Origin: Microcella putealis
Lineage (GTDB): Bacteria > Actinomycetota > Actinomycetes > Actinomycetales > Microbacteriaceae
DNA: 64,000 bases
Direction: 5' to 3'
Assembly: GCF_004216575.1 (NCBI RefSeq)
Contig: NZ_SGWW01000002.1
Location: 186,001 to 250,000, forward strand
In this document: positions 7,698-19,325 of the stretch, piece by piece
Layout: every line of letters begins with the position of its first letter
Numbering within the stretch: position 1 is the stretch's first letter
Program-made: the position numbers and the translations under genes
The notes under the pieces: model-generated
Database searches by the model: none
What the model saw: the letters and a program-made list of their open reading frames with translations, nothing else
What the model was told of the DNA's origin: nothing

Positions 7698-10628
7698 ATG
7701 ATTGTCGCCCTCGCAGTTCTCGCGCTCGCAGGAATCGCCCTTCCATTCCTCGCCCGGCATGTCGGTTCGCGCGTCTTCGTCGCCGCCGCTGCTGTCGCCC
7801 TCGGTGTGTTCGTGCACACCCTGCTTCTCGGCCCCTCCGTGCTGGCCGGAGGATCGACGATTCCGCTCGAGCGAATCGAGTGGATCCCGCAACTGCAGTT
7901 GACCCTTGACCTGCGCATGGATGCGCTGTCGTGGCTGCTCGCCCTCATCGTTACCGGCATCGGCTCTCTCGTCCTGCTGTACTGCGGCACCTACTTCTCG
8001 CGCACCGACCCCGCGGTCGGCCGCTTCGCCGGTGTGCTCATCGCGTTCGTCGGTGCCATGTACGGCCTCGTCATCGCCGACGACGTCTACCTGTTGTTCG
8101 TCATGTGGGAGGCGACGAGCGTCTTCTCCTACCTGCTCATCGGCCACTACACGAACCGCCGCGCCAGCCGCGGTGCGGCCCTCGAAGCCCTGATCACGAC
8201 GACCGTCGGTGGCCTCGTCATGCTCGTCGGCCTCGTGATCCTGTCGGTGCAGGTGGGCTCGTCGAGCATCCCGGTCATCCTCGACGAGACGCCGTCGGGC
8301 CCTCTCACGACGACCGCCGTGTTCCTCGTCCTCGTCGGTGCCCTGTCGAAGTCGGCCATCGTGCCGCTGCACTTCTGGCTGCCCGGTGCGATGGCCGCCC
8401 CCACGCCCGTGAGCGCCTATCTGCACGCCGCCGCCATGGTGAAGGCCGGCGTCTTCCTGATCGCGCGGTTCGCCCCCGCCTTCTCCGACGTGCCCGGGTG
8501 GCGCATCACCCTCGTGGCGCTGGGCGTCGCGACGATGCTCCTCGGCGGCTGGGTTGCCCTGCGCCAAACCGACCTCAAGCTGCTGCTCGCCTACGGAACC
8601 GTGAGCCAGCTGGGCTTCCTCGTCGTCATCGCGGGCTATGGCACGCGTGACGCCCTTCTCGGCGCTGGCGCACTGCTGTTGGCGCACGCCTTGTTCAAGT
8701 CGTGCCTGTTCCTGATCGTCGGCATCATCGACCAGCAGACGGGAACGCGTGATCTGCGGATGCTCTCGGGGCTCGGTCGTCGGATGCCCGTGGTCGCGGT
8801 GGTCGCGGCTCTCGCGCTCGCGTCGATGGCCGGTATCCCGCCCCTCTTCGGTTTCGTTGCGAAGGAGGCGGTGCTGCACGGGCTGCTCGTCAGCGGAGCG
8901 CCCGACGCGGGAGCCGGAGACCCGGTCGCGATTGCGGCGGTCATCGGCATCGTCCTGGGCTCGACACTCACGGTGGCCTACGGCCTACGGTTCTTCTGGG
9001 GTGCGTTTGCGACCAAGCCTGGCGCTGAGCGCACGCCGATCGCGGAGCGCCCATCCGCACTCTCGGCGGTCGCGCCCGCCGTCCTCGCCGGCGCATCCCT
9101 CGTTCTCGGCCTGGTGCCGCAGCTCGCTCACGTCGGAATCGTCGAGGTCGCGGCAGCGGCCCCCGCCGCCGACGGCGCCTACGACTACGAATTGGCCCTC
9201 TGGCACGGCTTTGGGCTCGAGCTGGGCCTGTCGGTGGTGACCGTGGTGGCGGGCCTCGGCCTCTTCCTCATTCGCGCGCGGGTTGAAGTTGTGCAGGCCT
9301 TCCTTCACTCGGGCATGGATGCGTCGGATGCTTACTGGCGCACGATGAGCGGCGTCGACCGCGTGGCGAACCGCGTGACGACGCTGACGCAGCGCGGATC
9401 GCTGCCCTTCTACCTGTCGGTGATTCTCGGCGTGTTCGTCGTCGGCACGACGGCGGCGCTCCTCGCCGTGCGCACGTGGCCGTCAGAGATTCGTCTCTGG
9501 GACACCCCCGCGCAGGTCGCCGTCGGTGTCGTGATGATCGGGGCGGCCATCGCGGCCACGCGTGCCGAGAAGCGCTTCGCCGCGCTGATCGTCGTCGGCG
9601 TCACGGGCTTCGGCATGACCGCGCTCTTTGCCATGGGCGGTGCGCCTGACCTCGCCATCACGCAGGCGCTCGTCGAGGTCGTGACCCTGATCGCTTTCGT
9701 GCTCGTGCTCCGCCGCTTGCCCGCCCGCCTCGGCGACCGACACGGCAGCACCCGGAAGGTCGCGCGCGCGATTCTCGGCATCGCGGTGGGCCTCGTCATG
9801 GCCGTCATCGCGCTGGTCGTCTCGGCAAGCCGCACCGCCGAGCCCATCTCCCTGGCGTGGCCGACCCTCGCGCGGGTCATTGGCCACGGCGCCAACGTGG
9901 TGAACGTCGCCCTCGTCGACCTCCGTGCGTGGGACACCCTCGGCGAGCTCGCCGTGGTGATCGCCGCCGCGACCGGCGTCGCCAGCCTGCTCTTCCTGCG
10001 GGGCCGCATCGATGCGCTCCCGCGGGTGCCGCGCGCCGACCTGGAACGCACCGTGCGCGAGCGCCTCGAGCGGTCGAGCGAGAACGACACCACGCAGCGC
10101 AGCGCATGGATCCTGGCGGGACTGACGCTCGATCCGCGCAACCGCTCCATCCTGCTCGAAGTCGTCGTCCGGCTGATCTTCCACGCCGTCATCGTGCTGT
10201 CGATCTACCTGCTCTTTGCCGGTCACAATCTGCCCGGCGGCGGTTTCGCGGGCGGGCTCGTGGCGGGGCTCGCGCTCGTCGCCCGATACCTGGCGGGCGG
10301 TCGCTACGAGCTCGGTGCCGCGGCGCCGTTCAGCGCCGGTGCGCTGCTCGGAAGCGGCATGCTGATCGCCGCCAGCTACACGTTTGCTCCCCTGCTGTTC
10401 GGCGCAAGTGCGATGACAAGCACCTACGTCGAGGGCGAACTGTGGCTCTTGGGCGAGGTCGAGTTCGTGACCTCCACAATCTTCGACATCGGCGTGTACC
10501 TGATCGTCGTCGGTCTCGTGCTCGACGTGCTGCGCAGCCTCGGCGCTGAAGTCGATCGTCAGGGGCGCGGCGGCGGGCTCACCGTCGGCGGCGACCTCGA
10601 TGCGACCCCCGTGGGAGGCGCGCGATGA
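7698..10628 (+). CDS. mrpA: Na+/H+ antiporter subunit A fused to subunit B (MrpAB)
   Basis: 976 residues, almost entirely membrane helices. The first 500 residues are the NuoL/ND5-like proton antiporter domain, with the conserved FWLPGAMAAPTPVSAYLHAA and MVKAGVFLIARF. Residues about 590-700 match the MrpA C-terminal DUF4040-type block (TGFGMTALFAMGGAPDLAITQALVEV). The last 150 residues look like MnhB (HNLPGGGFAGGLVAGLALVARYLA). No separate mrpB follows, so A and B are one polypeptide, as in other actinobacteria. The complex exchanges cytoplasmic Na+ (and K+) for protons in alkaline or salt stress. The first gene of a six-gene operon, with a strong ribosome site GAGGAGGA. Confidence 0.95.
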   Translation: MIVALAVLALAGIALPFLARHVGSRVFVAAAAVALGVFVHTLLLGPSVLAGGSTIPLERIEWIPQLQLTLDLRMDALSWLLALIVTGIGSLVLLYCGTYFSRTDPAVGRFAGVLIAFVGAMYGLVIADDVYLLFVMWEATSVFSYLLIGHYTNRRASRGAALEALITTTVGGLVMLVGLVILSVQVGSSSIPVILDETPSGPLTTTAVFLVLVGALSKSAIVPLHFWLPGAMAAPTPVSAYLHAAAMVKAGVFLIARFAPAFSDVPGWRITLVALGVATMLLGGWVALRQTDLKLLLAYGTVSQLGFLVVIAGYGTRDALLGAGALLLAHALFKSCLFLIVGIIDQQTGTRDLRMLSGLGRRMPVVAVVAALALASMAGIPPLFGFVAKEAVLHGLLVSGAPDAGAGDPVAIAAVIGIVLGSTLTVAYGLRFFWGAFATKPGAERTPIAERPSALSAVAPAVLAGASLVLGLVPQLAHVGIVEVAAAAPAADGAYDYELALWHGFGLELGLSVVTVVAGLGLFLIRARVEVVQAFLHSGMDASDAYWRTMSGVDRVANRVTTLTQRGSLPFYLSVILGVFVVGTTAALLAVRTWPSEIRLWDTPAQVAVGVVMIGAAIAATRAEKRFAALIVVGVTGFGMTALFAMGGAPDLAITQALVEVVTLIAFVLVLRRLPARLGDRHGSTRKVARAILGIAVGLVMAVIALVVSASRTAEPISLAWPTLARVIGHGANVVNVALVDLRAWDTLGELAVVIAAATGVASLLFLRGRIDALPRVPRADLERTVRERLERSSENDTTQRSAWILAGLTLDPRNRSILLEVVVRLIFHAVIVLSIYLLFAGHNLPGGGFAGGLVAGLALVARYLAGGRYELGAAAPFSAGALLGSGMLIAASYTFAPLLFGASAMTSTYVEGELWLLGEVEFVTSTIFDIGVYLIVVGLVLDVLRSLGAEVDRQGRGGGLTVGGDLDATPVGGAR

Positions 10629-11110
10629 CGATCAACCTCACCCTCGTGATCGTGATGGCGGTCCTCTACGCGTGCGGCATTTACCTGATGCTCGAGCGCA
10701 GCCTGACCCGCGTTGTTCTCGGGTTCCTGCTCGTCGGCAACGCGACCAACCTGCTCATCATCCTCATGGCGGGGCCGACCGGCATTGCTCCCATCGTGGA
10801 GGACCCGGCCGCCGACCCCAGCCAGTACACCGATCCGCTGCCGCAGGCCCTCCTGCTCACCGCGATCGTGATCACCTTCGCGGTCTCGGCGTTCATGCTG
10901 GCGCTGATCTACCGCAGCTGGCGGCTGGCGAATGCCGACGACGTGTCGGACGACGCGGACGACGTTGCCCTGCGCGAGCGGGCCGAGTCGGTGCTGCTCG
11001 AAGAGACCTCGCCCGACGAGGCGACCACCGAGTTCTTGCCCGATGGACTCGACGTTGATCCCGCATCCCTTGACGAAGCCCAGGGACGCCAGGGAGGTGA
11101 GCGCGCATGA
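10625..11110 (+). CDS. mrpC: Na+/H+ antiporter subunit C
   Basis: 161 residues, NuoK-like. Three helices occupy the first 100 residues (LTLVIVMAVLYACGIYLMLE; GFLLVGNATNLLIILMAG; PQALLLTAIVITFAVSAFML). A charged cytoplasmic tail of about 55 acidic residues extends beyond the usual core. The start ATG overlaps the mrpA stop (ATGA). The GNATNLLI and LPQALLLTAIVI segments are characteristic of MnhC/MrpC. Confidence 0.94.
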   Translation: MTINLTLVIVMAVLYACGIYLMLERSLTRVVLGFLLVGNATNLLIILMAGPTGIAPIVEDPAADPSQYTDPLPQALLLTAIVITFAVSAFMLALIYRSWRLANADDVSDDADDVALRERAESVLLEETSPDEATTEFLPDGLDVDPASLDEAQGRQGGERA

Positions 11111-12717
11111 TCGACCTTCTCGGCGCCCTCGTGCCGCTCACCGTCATCATTCCGCTGTTCGCCGCGGGCCTCACCCTCGTGGTGGGCCGACGGCCGCGCG
11201 CCCAGCGCATCATCGCAGTGATCGCTCTCGCCGTGGTGCTCGCAATCGGCGTTGCGCTGCTGCTCGGAGTCGACGACGCCGGAACGGTCGTCGTCGAGGT
11301 CGGCAGCTGGCCAGCGCCGTTCGGCATCGTGCTCGTCGTCGACCGCCTGAGCGCCCTCATGGTGGTTGTGTCGGCGATCGTCTTGCTTGCGGTGCTCGTG
11401 TTCTCGATCGGTCAGGGTCTCGCCGACGGCGACGACGAGACGCCGGTGTCGATCTACTACCCGACCTACCTGATCCTGACCGCGGGCGTCATGATCGCGT
11501 TCATCGCGGGTGACCTCTTCAACCTGTACGTCGGGTTCGAGGTGTTGCTCGTCGCGAGCTACGTGCTCATCACGCTCGGCGGTACCGAATCGCGCATCCG
11601 GGCGGGTGTCACCTACGTGGTCGTGAGCCTCGTGTCGTCCCTGCTGTTCCTTGCGTCGATCGCGATGGTCTACGGCGCTCTCGGCACCGTGAACCTCGCG
11701 CAGATCGCCATCCGCATTCAAGACATTCCGGTCGACACGCAGATCGTCTTGCACGTCATGCTGCTCGTCGCGTTCGGCATCAAAGCGGCCGTCTTCCCCC
11801 TGTCGTTCTGGTTGCCCGACAGCTACCCGAGCGCACCAGCGCCCGTTACGGCGGCCTTCGCAGGCCTCCTCACGAAGATCGGCGTGTACGCGATCATCCG
11901 CGTCGAGACGGTCATCTTCCCGGGCACGGAGCTCAATCCGGCGTTGATGATTCTGGCGCTGCTCACGATGGTCGTCGGCGCCCTGGGTGCTGTTGCCCAG
12001 GCTGACATCAAGCGAATCCTGTCCTTCACGCTCGTCAGTCACATCGGCTACATGATCCTCGGCGTCGCGCTCGGCACCGCCGAGGGCACCGCGGCCGCGG
12101 TGTACTACATCGCGCACCACATCGTCGTGCAGACCACGCTGTTCCTCGCCGCGGGGCTCATCGAACGCGAGGCGGGGTCGACCTCGATCAGCCGGATCGG
12201 CGGCTTGCTCGCGAGCGCGCCGCTGGTCGCCCTGCTGTTCTTCATCCCGGCCCTGAACCTCGGCGGTATCCCCCCGTTCTCGGGCTTCATCGGCAAACTC
12301 GCGCTGTTCCAGGCAACGGCCGAGCAGGGCGACGCACTGGCGTACATCCTGCTCGGGGGTGGCGCACTCGTGTCGCTGCTCACCCTGTACGCGCTCGTCC
12401 GCGTCTGGAACCTTGCGTTCTGGCGAGGGGCGGATGAGGTCGAGCGCGGCTCCTCGCGCCTCCTCAAGCACGTCAACGAGGCGCCGCTCAGCACCTCGAC
12501 CGTCAGCGAAGCACGCACGACGCCGCGGCTGATGACCGCATCGACGGCGGGCATGGTCATTGTGAGCGTCGCCCTGACCGTCTTTGCCGGCCCGCTGTAC
12601 GGCATCGCCGAGCGTGCGGGCGAAAACCTCGACGGCCCCGACCGGTACGTGCTGAGCGTCTTCCCGCAGGGGGAGCCGTCGATCGACCGCGTGATCGAGG
12701 GGGTGCTTGAGCAGTGA
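11107..12717 (+). CDS. mrpD: Na+/H+ antiporter subunit D
   Basis: 536 residues, a second NuoN/ND4-like proton-translocating subunit with about 14 helices. It contains VGFEVLLVASYVLITLGG, FGIKAAVFPLSFWLPDSYP and APVTAAFAGLLTKIGVYAII, including the glutamate and lysine residues expected for proton transfer in this family. ATGA overlap with mrpC. The C-terminal 60 residues include a final helix and a short charged region. Confidence 0.95.
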   Translation: MIDLLGALVPLTVIIPLFAAGLTLVVGRRPRAQRIIAVIALAVVLAIGVALLLGVDDAGTVVVEVGSWPAPFGIVLVVDRLSALMVVVSAIVLLAVLVFSIGQGLADGDDETPVSIYYPTYLILTAGVMIAFIAGDLFNLYVGFEVLLVASYVLITLGGTESRIRAGVTYVVVSLVSSLLFLASIAMVYGALGTVNLAQIAIRIQDIPVDTQIVLHVMLLVAFGIKAAVFPLSFWLPDSYPSAPAPVTAAFAGLLTKIGVYAIIRVETVIFPGTELNPALMILALLTMVVGALGAVAQADIKRILSFTLVSHIGYMILGVALGTAEGTAAAVYYIAHHIVVQTTLFLAAGLIEREAGSTSISRIGGLLASAPLVALLFFIPALNLGGIPPFSGFIGKLALFQATAEQGDALAYILLGGGALVSLLTLYALVRVWNLAFWRGADEVERGSSRLLKHVNEAPLSTSTVSEARTTPRLMTASTAGMVIVSVALTVFAGPLYGIAERAGENLDGPDRYVLSVFPQGEPSIDRVIEGVLEQ

Positions 12718-13319
12718 GCGACACAACGCCTCCCGTCGACGACCGCGACCGCGTGCTCACGCCGGCCTCGGCGCCCGAGCCGCCTGCGGAGCCGCGCCGA
12801 CGCATCACCTTCTTGCAGCTGTCGCCGCTGCTCATCGCCCTCGTCATTTTCTGGATGCTGCTCTGGGGCTCGACGACGCCGCTCACGATTCTCACGGGCA
12901 TCGTTCTCGCCGTTCTCGTCACGCGGGTGCTCTACCTGCCGCGTGTGGTCCTCGCGCCGCGCGTGAACCCGTGGTGGTTCATCATGTTCCTCGCCGTGTT
13001 CTTCGGCCAGCTGGTGACCGCCTCGTTCCAGGTGGCCTTCCAGGCGGTCTTTGCCCGGCGCATCCAAAAGAATGCGGTAATCACGGCGCAGCTACACACC
13101 CGCAGCGATTTCATCTTGACCAGCACGGCCATTGCGATCTCGCTGGTCCCCGGGTCGGTCGTGCTCGAGATCGACCGTGAGCACGCCATCTTGTACGTGC
13201 ACGTCTTGGGTGCCGACAGCCCCGAGAAGATCGATCGGGCGCGCGCGACGATCATCGAGACCGAGCGGCGCCTCCTGCGGGCCCTCGGCTCGCGCGACGA
13301 GTGGGAGGCGGTGCGCTGA
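12714..13319 (+). CDS. mrpE: Na+/H+ antiporter subunit E
   Basis: 201 residues, GTG start overlapping the mrpD stop (GTGA). A proline-rich cytoplasmic N-terminus of about 35 residues precedes two or three helices and a soluble C-terminal domain with ISLVPGSVVLEIDREHAILYVHVLG, the hallmark of MnhE/MrpE. It is needed for full antiport activity of the complex. Confidence 0.94.
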   Translation: MSDTTPPVDDRDRVLTPASAPEPPAEPRRRITFLQLSPLLIALVIFWMLLWGSTTPLTILTGIVLAVLVTRVLYLPRVVLAPRVNPWWFIMFLAVFFGQLVTASFQVAFQAVFARRIQKNAVITAQLHTRSDFILTSTAIAISLVPGSVVLEIDREHAILYVHVLGADSPEKIDRARATIIETERRLLRALGSRDEWEAVR

Positions 13320-13633
13320 TGGAGACCGCGACAACCGTGCTGCTCTGGGTTGCGGGCCTGCTGCTCGCCACGACCGCGGTGCTGTGTCTCTGGCGAGTGA
13401 TCGTCGGCCCGAGCATCCTCGACCGGATGATCGCCTCCGACGTGATTCTGACGACGCTCATGCTTGTGGTTGGTGCTGAGATGGCGATCAACAGCCACAC
13501 CCGTACGGTGCCGCTCATGGTGATTCTCGCCGGCACCGCGATCTTCGGCACCGTCGCCGTCAGTCGCTTCGTCACCAAGCCGATCGAAGCCTCTGAGGCG
13601 CCGAGTGTCGCCGGAGCGGAGGATCGGCCGTGA
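13319..13633 (+). CDS. mrpF: Na+/H+ antiporter subunit F
   Basis: 104 residues from the ATG that overlaps the mrpE stop by one base (TGATG). An in-frame start 18 bases earlier would lie inside mrpE and is less likely. Three helices; WRVIVGPSILDRMIASDVI is the conserved MrpF/MnhF loop. A small membrane subunit of the Mrp complex. Confidence 0.93.
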   Translation: METATTVLLWVAGLLLATTAVLCLWRVIVGPSILDRMIASDVILTTLMLVVGAEMAINSHTRTVPLMVILAGTAIFGTVAVSRFVTKPIEASEAPSVAGAEDRP

Positions 13634-14127
13634 TCGACGTGTATCTCAGCGGTGTCATCGGCACCACCGGGGCAGAGCCCCTGGATGCGGTGCTCGACCT
13701 CGTCTCGGCACTTCTGCTCGTGCTCGGCGGCTTCTTGTCGCTGGCGGCAGCGATCGGGCTCATGCGCTTCCCTGACGCGCTTGCCCGGTTGCACGCCGCC
13801 ACGAAGCCGCAGATTCTGGGCCTCATCGCGATCGTCGTTGCCATCGCCCTGAGTGTGCGCAGTTGGCAGGCCCTGCTTCTGCTCATTCCGGTCGTGGTGC
13901 TGCAGGTGCTGACGGCCCCCATCTCGGCCCACATGGTCGGCCGGGCCGGGTACCGCACGGGTACGTACAACCCCGACGGGCTGACGGCCGACGAACTTGC
14001 TCCCGACCTCGATGACGCCCAGCGCGTCTTCGTCGAACCGGCCCCGGAACTGGGCGGCCGTCGCCTGCCCTCCGACGACGATCAGGCCCGTTCTCGCCGA
14101 GACGACGAGGGTCGCGGCGCGCTCTAG
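13630..14127 (+). CDS. mrpG: Na+/H+ antiporter subunit G
   Basis: 165 residues, GTG start overlapping the mrpF stop. MnhG/PhaG domain with [28 protein letters not shown] in the middle (positions about 13727-13810) and two further helices. The C-terminal 50 residues are hydrophilic and longer than in most MrpG proteins. It is the last gene of the mrp operon. ilvD starts 10 bases downstream but has its own -10. Confidence 0.94.
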   Translation: MIDVYLSGVIGTTGAEPLDAVLDLVSALLLVLGGFLSLAAAIGLMRFPDALARLHAATKPQILGLIAIVVAIALSVRSWQALLLLIPVVVLQVLTAPISAHMVGRAGYRTGTYNPDGLTADELAPDLDDAQRVFVEPAPELGGRRLPSDDDQARSRRDDEGRGAL

Positions 14128-14130
14128 ACT
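14125..14130 (+). promoter_or_regulatory. -10 hexamer TAGACT of ilvD, leaderless type
   Basis: The hexamer overlaps the mrpG stop codon and ends seven bases before the ilvD ATG. It supports the 14138 start over upstream in-frame alternatives. Confidence 0.5.
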
Positions 14131-14137
14131 CAGAGTT

Positions 14138-15832
14138 ATGGCAGAAGTCGACCGCAAGCCTCGCTCCCGCGTCGTCACCGACGGCATTGAAGCAACCACG
14201 TCCCGCGGCATGTTGCGTGCCGTCGGAATGGGTGACGACGACTGGGACAAGCCCCAGGTCGGCATCGCGAGCTCGTGGAACGAGATCACGCCGTGCAACC
14301 TCTCGCTCAGCCGTCTCGCGCAGGCCGCGAAGGAAGGCGTTCACGCGGGCGGCGGGTACCCCCTGCAGTTCGGCACGGTCAGCGTCTCTGACGGCATCTC
14401 GATGGGCCACGAGGGCATGCACTTCTCGCTCGTCAGCCGCGAGGTCATCGCCGACAGTGTCGAGACCGTCATGCAGGCCGAGCGACTCGACGGCAGTGTG
14501 CTGCTGGCCGGCTGTGACAAGTCGATCCCGGGCATGCTCATGGCGGCCGTGCGCCTCGACCTTGCGAGCGTCTTCCTCTACGCGGGCTCCATCGCCCCCG
14601 GCTGGGTGAAGCTGTCGGACGGCACCGAGAAAGAGATCACGATCATCGACTCGTTCGAGGCGGTTGGTGCGGTCAAGGCCGGCAAGATGAGCGCCGAAGA
14701 CGCGCACCGCATCGAGTGCGCGTTCGCGCCGGGCGAGGGTGCCTGCGGTGGCATGTACACCGCCAACACCATGGCCTCGGTTGCCGAGGCCCTGGGCCTC
14801 AGCCTGCCGGGTTCGGCGAGCCCCGCGAGCTACGACCGCCGCCGCGACATGTACGCCCACCGCTCGGGCGAGGCCGTCGTCAACCTACTGAACAAGGGCA
14901 TCACCGCCCGCCAGATCGTCACGAAAGAGGCGCTCGAGAACGCGGTCACGGTGGCCATGGCGCTCGGCGGCTCGACGAACGTCGTGCTGCACATCCTGGC
15001 GATCGCTAACGAGGCCGAGGTGCCGTTCACGCTCGACGACTTCAACCGCATCGGCAGCCGCGTGCCGCACATTGGCGACCTGAAGCCGTTCGGCCGCTAC
15101 GTCATGAACGACGTCGACCGCCAGGGGGGCCTCCCCGTGCTGCTGAAGGCGCTGCTCGACGAGGGGCTGCTGCACGGCGACGCGCTCACCGTAACGGGCA
15201 AGACGATGGCCGAGAACCTGGCCGAGCTGAACCCCGACCCGCTCGACGGCGATGTGCTGCGCACGCTCGACAACCCGATTCATGCCACGGGCGGCATCAC
15301 GATTCTGAAGGGCTCCATGGCCCCCGAGGGTGCCGTCGTGAAGACGGCCGGCTTCGACGCCGCCGTCTTCGAGGGCCCGGCCCGCGTGTTCGAACGCGAA
15401 CGCGAGGCAATGGATGCGCTCACCAACGGTGAGATCGTCGCCGGTGACGTCGTCGTCATCCGCTACGAGGGCCCGAAGGGCGGCCCCGGCATGCGCGAGA
15501 TGCTCGCGATCACCGCCGCCATCAAGGGCGCAGGCCTCGGAAAAGATGTACTACTCTTGACCGACGGACGATTCTCAGGCGGCACAACCGGCCTGTGCAT
15601 CGGCCACATAGCTCCCGAAGCGGTCGACGCTGGTCCGATCGCCTTCGTGCGCGATGGTGATCTCATACGGGTCGATATCGCTGCTCGCTCCCTCGATCTA
15701 CTGGTCGACGAAGCCGAGCTGGAGGCGCGCCGCACCGACTGGGCGCCCCTGCCACCGCGCTATACCCGTGGCGTCCTCGCCAAGTACTCGAAGCTGGTCC
15801 GCTCTGCTGCGCAGGGGGCTGTCACCGGGTAG
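14138..15832 (+). CDS. ilvD: dihydroxy-acid dehydratase
   Basis: 564 residues, the usual length. It dehydrates the dihydroxy acids of valine and isoleucine synthesis to 2-oxo acids and carries an Fe-S cluster. Cluster and Mg2+ residues appear in [23 protein letters not shown] and [40 protein letters not shown] is the conserved C-terminal block. The frame is open upstream, but the ATG at 14138 gives the family N-terminus. From about 15540 to the stop the codon usage changes abruptly (GTA, CTA, TTG, TCA, ACA and two ATA codons), unlike the first 1.4 kb. This suggests a recombined 3' end. Confidence 0.97.
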   Translation: MAEVDRKPRSRVVTDGIEATTSRGMLRAVGMGDDDWDKPQVGIASSWNEITPCNLSLSRLAQAAKEGVHAGGGYPLQFGTVSVSDGISMGHEGMHFSLVSREVIADSVETVMQAERLDGSVLLAGCDKSIPGMLMAAVRLDLASVFLYAGSIAPGWVKLSDGTEKEITIIDSFEAVGAVKAGKMSAEDAHRIECAFAPGEGACGGMYTANTMASVAEALGLSLPGSASPASYDRRRDMYAHRSGEAVVNLLNKGITARQIVTKEALENAVTVAMALGGSTNVVLHILAIANEAEVPFTLDDFNRIGSRVPHIGDLKPFGRYVMNDVDRQGGLPVLLKALLDEGLLHGDALTVTGKTMAENLAELNPDPLDGDVLRTLDNPIHATGGITILKGSMAPEGAVVKTAGFDAAVFEGPARVFEREREAMDALTNGEIVAGDVVVIRYEGPKGGPGMREMLAITAAIKGAGLGKDVLLLTDGRFSGGTTGLCIGHIAPEAVDAGPIAFVRDGDLIRVDIAARSLDLLVDEAELEARRTDWAPLPPRYTRGVLAKYSKLVRSAAQGAVTG

Positions 15833-15882
15833 CGAGGGCATCTTTTCGCCCGATCACCGACTCGTCAGGGAAGCTGATACTC

Positions 15883-17691
15883 ATGCCGACGGATTCGACC
15901 CCCGTGCCGACTCCCACTCCGCCCGCGCGCCCGGCCTCGACCGAGCCGCCCGTCCTGACCGGCTCCGGCGCGATTCTCGCGAGCCTCGAGAAGCTGGGCG
16001 TCACCGACGTCTTCGGTCTTCCCGGCGGCGCCATCATGCCGTTCTACGACGAACTCATGGCGTCCACGTCCATCCGGCACATTTTGGTGCGCCACGAGCA
16101 GGGCGCCGGTCACGCCGCCGAAGGCTACGCGGCCTCGAGCGGCCGGCTCGGCGTCTGCATCGCGACCTCCGGCCCGGGGGCGACGAACCTCGTGACGGCG
16201 ATCGCGGATGCGCACATGGACTCGGTGCCGCTGCTCGCGATCACCGGTCAGGTCTTCTCGACCTCCATGGGAACCGACGCGTTCCAGGAGGTCGACATCA
16301 CCGGCATCACGATGCCGATCACGAAGCACTCGTTCCTCGTGACCGACCCCGCCGACATTCCCGGCGTGCTCGCCGCCGCGGTGCACATCGCGACGACCGG
16401 TCGCCCGGGCCCGGTGCTCGTCGACGTCACGAAAGACGCGCAGCAGAAGTCGGCGCCGTTCATCTGGCCGCCGAAGGTCGAGCTGCCCGGCTATCGCCCT
16501 GTCACGAAGGCGCACGGCAAGCAGATTCAGGCCGCCGCGCAGCTGCTGGTCGAGAGCCGCAAGCCGGTGCTGTACGTCGGCGGCGGCGTGATCCGCGCCG
16601 GAGCGCACAAAGAGTTGCTGGCCTTCGCCGAGGCGACGGGTGCCCCCGTCGTCACGACGCTCATGGCGCGCGGCGCGTTCCCCGACTCGCACCCGCAGCA
16701 CCTCGGCATGCCGGGCATGCACGGCACCGTTCCCGCCGTGCTGGGCTTCCAAGAGTCTGACCTGCTGATCGCGGTCGGCTCGCGTTTCGACGACCGCGTC
16801 ACGGGCAAGGTCAGCGAGTTTGCCCCGCACGCGAAGATCGTGCACATCGACATCGACCCCGCTGAAATCGGCAAGATTCGGCCCGCCGACGTGCCGATCG
16901 TGGGCGACGCTCGCGAGGTGCTCGCCGACCTGCTGCCCGCCTTCCGCGAGGCGGCCGCGGCGCAGGCCCCCGACTTCAGCGACTGGTGGAAGCGCCTCAA
17001 CACGCTCAAGCAGCAGTACCCGCTGGGCTACACCGAGGCCGATGACGGGCTGCTGACCCCGCAATGGGTGATCGAGAAGATCGGCGAGCTGTCGGGCCCC
17101 GAGGCGGTCTATGCAGCCGGCGTCGGCCAGCACCAGATGTGGGCGGCCCAATTCATCAAGTACGAGCGCCCCGGCTCGTGGTTGAACTCCGGCGGCGCCG
17201 GCACGATGGGCTACGCGGTGCCCGCCGCCATGGGGGCGAAGGTCGCCGAGCCCGAGCGCCTCGTGTGGGCGATCGACGGCGACGGCTGCTTCCAGATGAC
17301 GAACCAAGAGCTCGCCACCTGCACGATCAATAACATCCCAATCAAGGTGGCGGTCATCAACAACTCGTCCCTCGGCATGGTGCGCCAGTGGCAGACGCTG
17401 TTCTACGACGGTCGCCACTCGTTCACCGACCTGAACACGGGCCACGACACCGTCATGGTGCCCGACTTCGTGAAGATGGCCGACGCGTACGGCGCTCTCG
17501 GTATTCGCGTGAGGACGCCTGAAGAGGTGGAGCCTGCGATCAAGCTGGCGATGGAGACGAACGACCGGCCGGTCGTCATCGACTTCATCGTGAGCCGCGA
17601 CGCGATGGTGTGGCCGATGGTGCCGCAGGGTGTCGGCAACTCGTCGGTGCAGTACGCCCGTGACCACGCCCCCGAGTGGGAGAGGGAGTAA
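15883..17691 (+). CDS. ilvB: acetolactate synthase large (catalytic) subunit
   Basis: 602 residues, thiamine-diphosphate and FAD-binding enzyme making 2-acetolactate or 2-aceto-2-hydroxybutyrate. The N-terminal 25 residues are rich in Pro/Thr and not conserved. [15 protein letters not shown] and the catalytic Glu in [14 protein letters not shown] mark the first domain. [13 protein letters not shown] through VINNSS is the GDG...NN diphosphate-binding motif near the C-terminus. The ribosome site AGGGAAG lies 8-14 bases before the ATG. It forms an operon with ilvN, five bases downstream. Confidence 0.97.
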   Translation: MPTDSTPVPTPTPPARPASTEPPVLTGSGAILASLEKLGVTDVFGLPGGAIMPFYDELMASTSIRHILVRHEQGAGHAAEGYAASSGRLGVCIATSGPGATNLVTAIADAHMDSVPLLAITGQVFSTSMGTDAFQEVDITGITMPITKHSFLVTDPADIPGVLAAAVHIATTGRPGPVLVDVTKDAQQKSAPFIWPPKVELPGYRPVTKAHGKQIQAAAQLLVESRKPVLYVGGGVIRAGAHKELLAFAEATGAPVVTTLMARGAFPDSHPQHLGMPGMHGTVPAVLGFQESDLLIAVGSRFDDRVTGKVSEFAPHAKIVHIDIDPAEIGKIRPADVPIVGDAREVLADLLPAFREAAAAQAPDFSDWWKRLNTLKQQYPLGYTEADDGLLTPQWVIEKIGELSGPEAVYAAGVGQHQMWAAQFIKYERPGSWLNSGGAGTMGYAVPAAMGAKVAEPERLVWAIDGDGCFQMTNQELATCTINNIPIKVAVINNSSLGMVRQWQTLFYDGRHSFTDLNTGHDTVMVPDFVKMADAYGALGIRVRTPEEVEPAIKLAMETNDRPVVIDFIVSRDAMVWPMVPQGVGNSSVQYARDHAPEWERE

Positions 17692-17696
17692 CCGCC

Positions 17697-18206
17697 ATGA
17701 CGTACCACGTGCTCTCGCTCCTCGTCGAAGACAAGCCCGGTCTGCTCACGCGCGTCGCGGGGCTGTTCGCCCGCCGCGGCTTCAACATTCGCTCGCTCGC
17801 GGTCGGCACGACCGAGATCGAGGGGCTCTCGCGCATCACCGTTGTGGTCGAGGTCGAGGGCCTGCCGCTCGAGCAGATCACGAAGCAGCTGAACAAGCTG
17901 ATCAACGTGCTGAAGATCGTCGAGCTTGACCCCGGTCAATCGGTGCAGCGCGAGCACATGCTCGTGAAGGTGCGCGTCGACAACACGACCCGCTCGCAGA
18001 TTCTCGAGGCCGCGACCCTGTTCCGGGCCCGCGTCGTCGACGTCGCCACCGACGCACTCGTCATCGAGGTCACGGGCGACACCCAGAAGGTCGAAGCGCT
18101 ATTGCGGGTGCTCGAGCCGTACGGCATCAAAGAGATCGCCCAGTCGGGTCTTCTCGCGATCGGTCGCGGCGGCAAGAGCATCAGCGAGCGCGTTCTCAAG
18201 AACTAA
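17697..18206 (+). CDS. ilvN: acetolactate synthase small (regulatory) subunit
   Basis: 169 residues from the ATG with ribosome site GAGGGAG. An earlier in-frame start would overlap ilvB. An N-terminal ACT domain (VLSLLVEDKPGLLTRVAGLF, then RRGFNIRSLAVG) binds the feedback inhibitor valine, and the C-terminal ALS_ss_C domain follows. It activates IlvB and confers feedback control. Confidence 0.97.
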   Translation: MTYHVLSLLVEDKPGLLTRVAGLFARRGFNIRSLAVGTTEIEGLSRITVVVEVEGLPLEQITKQLNKLINVLKIVELDPGQSVQREHMLVKVRVDNTTRSQILEAATLFRARVVDVATDALVIEVTGDTQKVEALLRVLEPYGIKEIAQSGLLAIGRGGKSISERVLKN

Positions 18207-19304
<1,098 letters not shown>

Positions 19305-19325
19305 CCTTTCGCGTCCACCCCACCG

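Noticed and set aside
6471..8879. An 802-codon minus-strand frame opposite otsA, otsB and mrpA.
   Set aside because: It is antisense to three well-supported genes with the low-complexity RDEH composition typical of reverse frames in GC-rich DNA.
13997..14137. Upstream start for ilvD inside mrpG.
   Set aside because: The family N-terminus and the -10 hexamer both point to 14138.
15833..15882. A leader peptide or T-box before ilvB.
   Set aside because: Only 50 bases; no branched-chain codon run and no T-box structure.
15865..17667. A 600-codon minus-strand frame opposite ilvB.
   Set aside because: A shadow of ilvB; no domain, no ribosome site.
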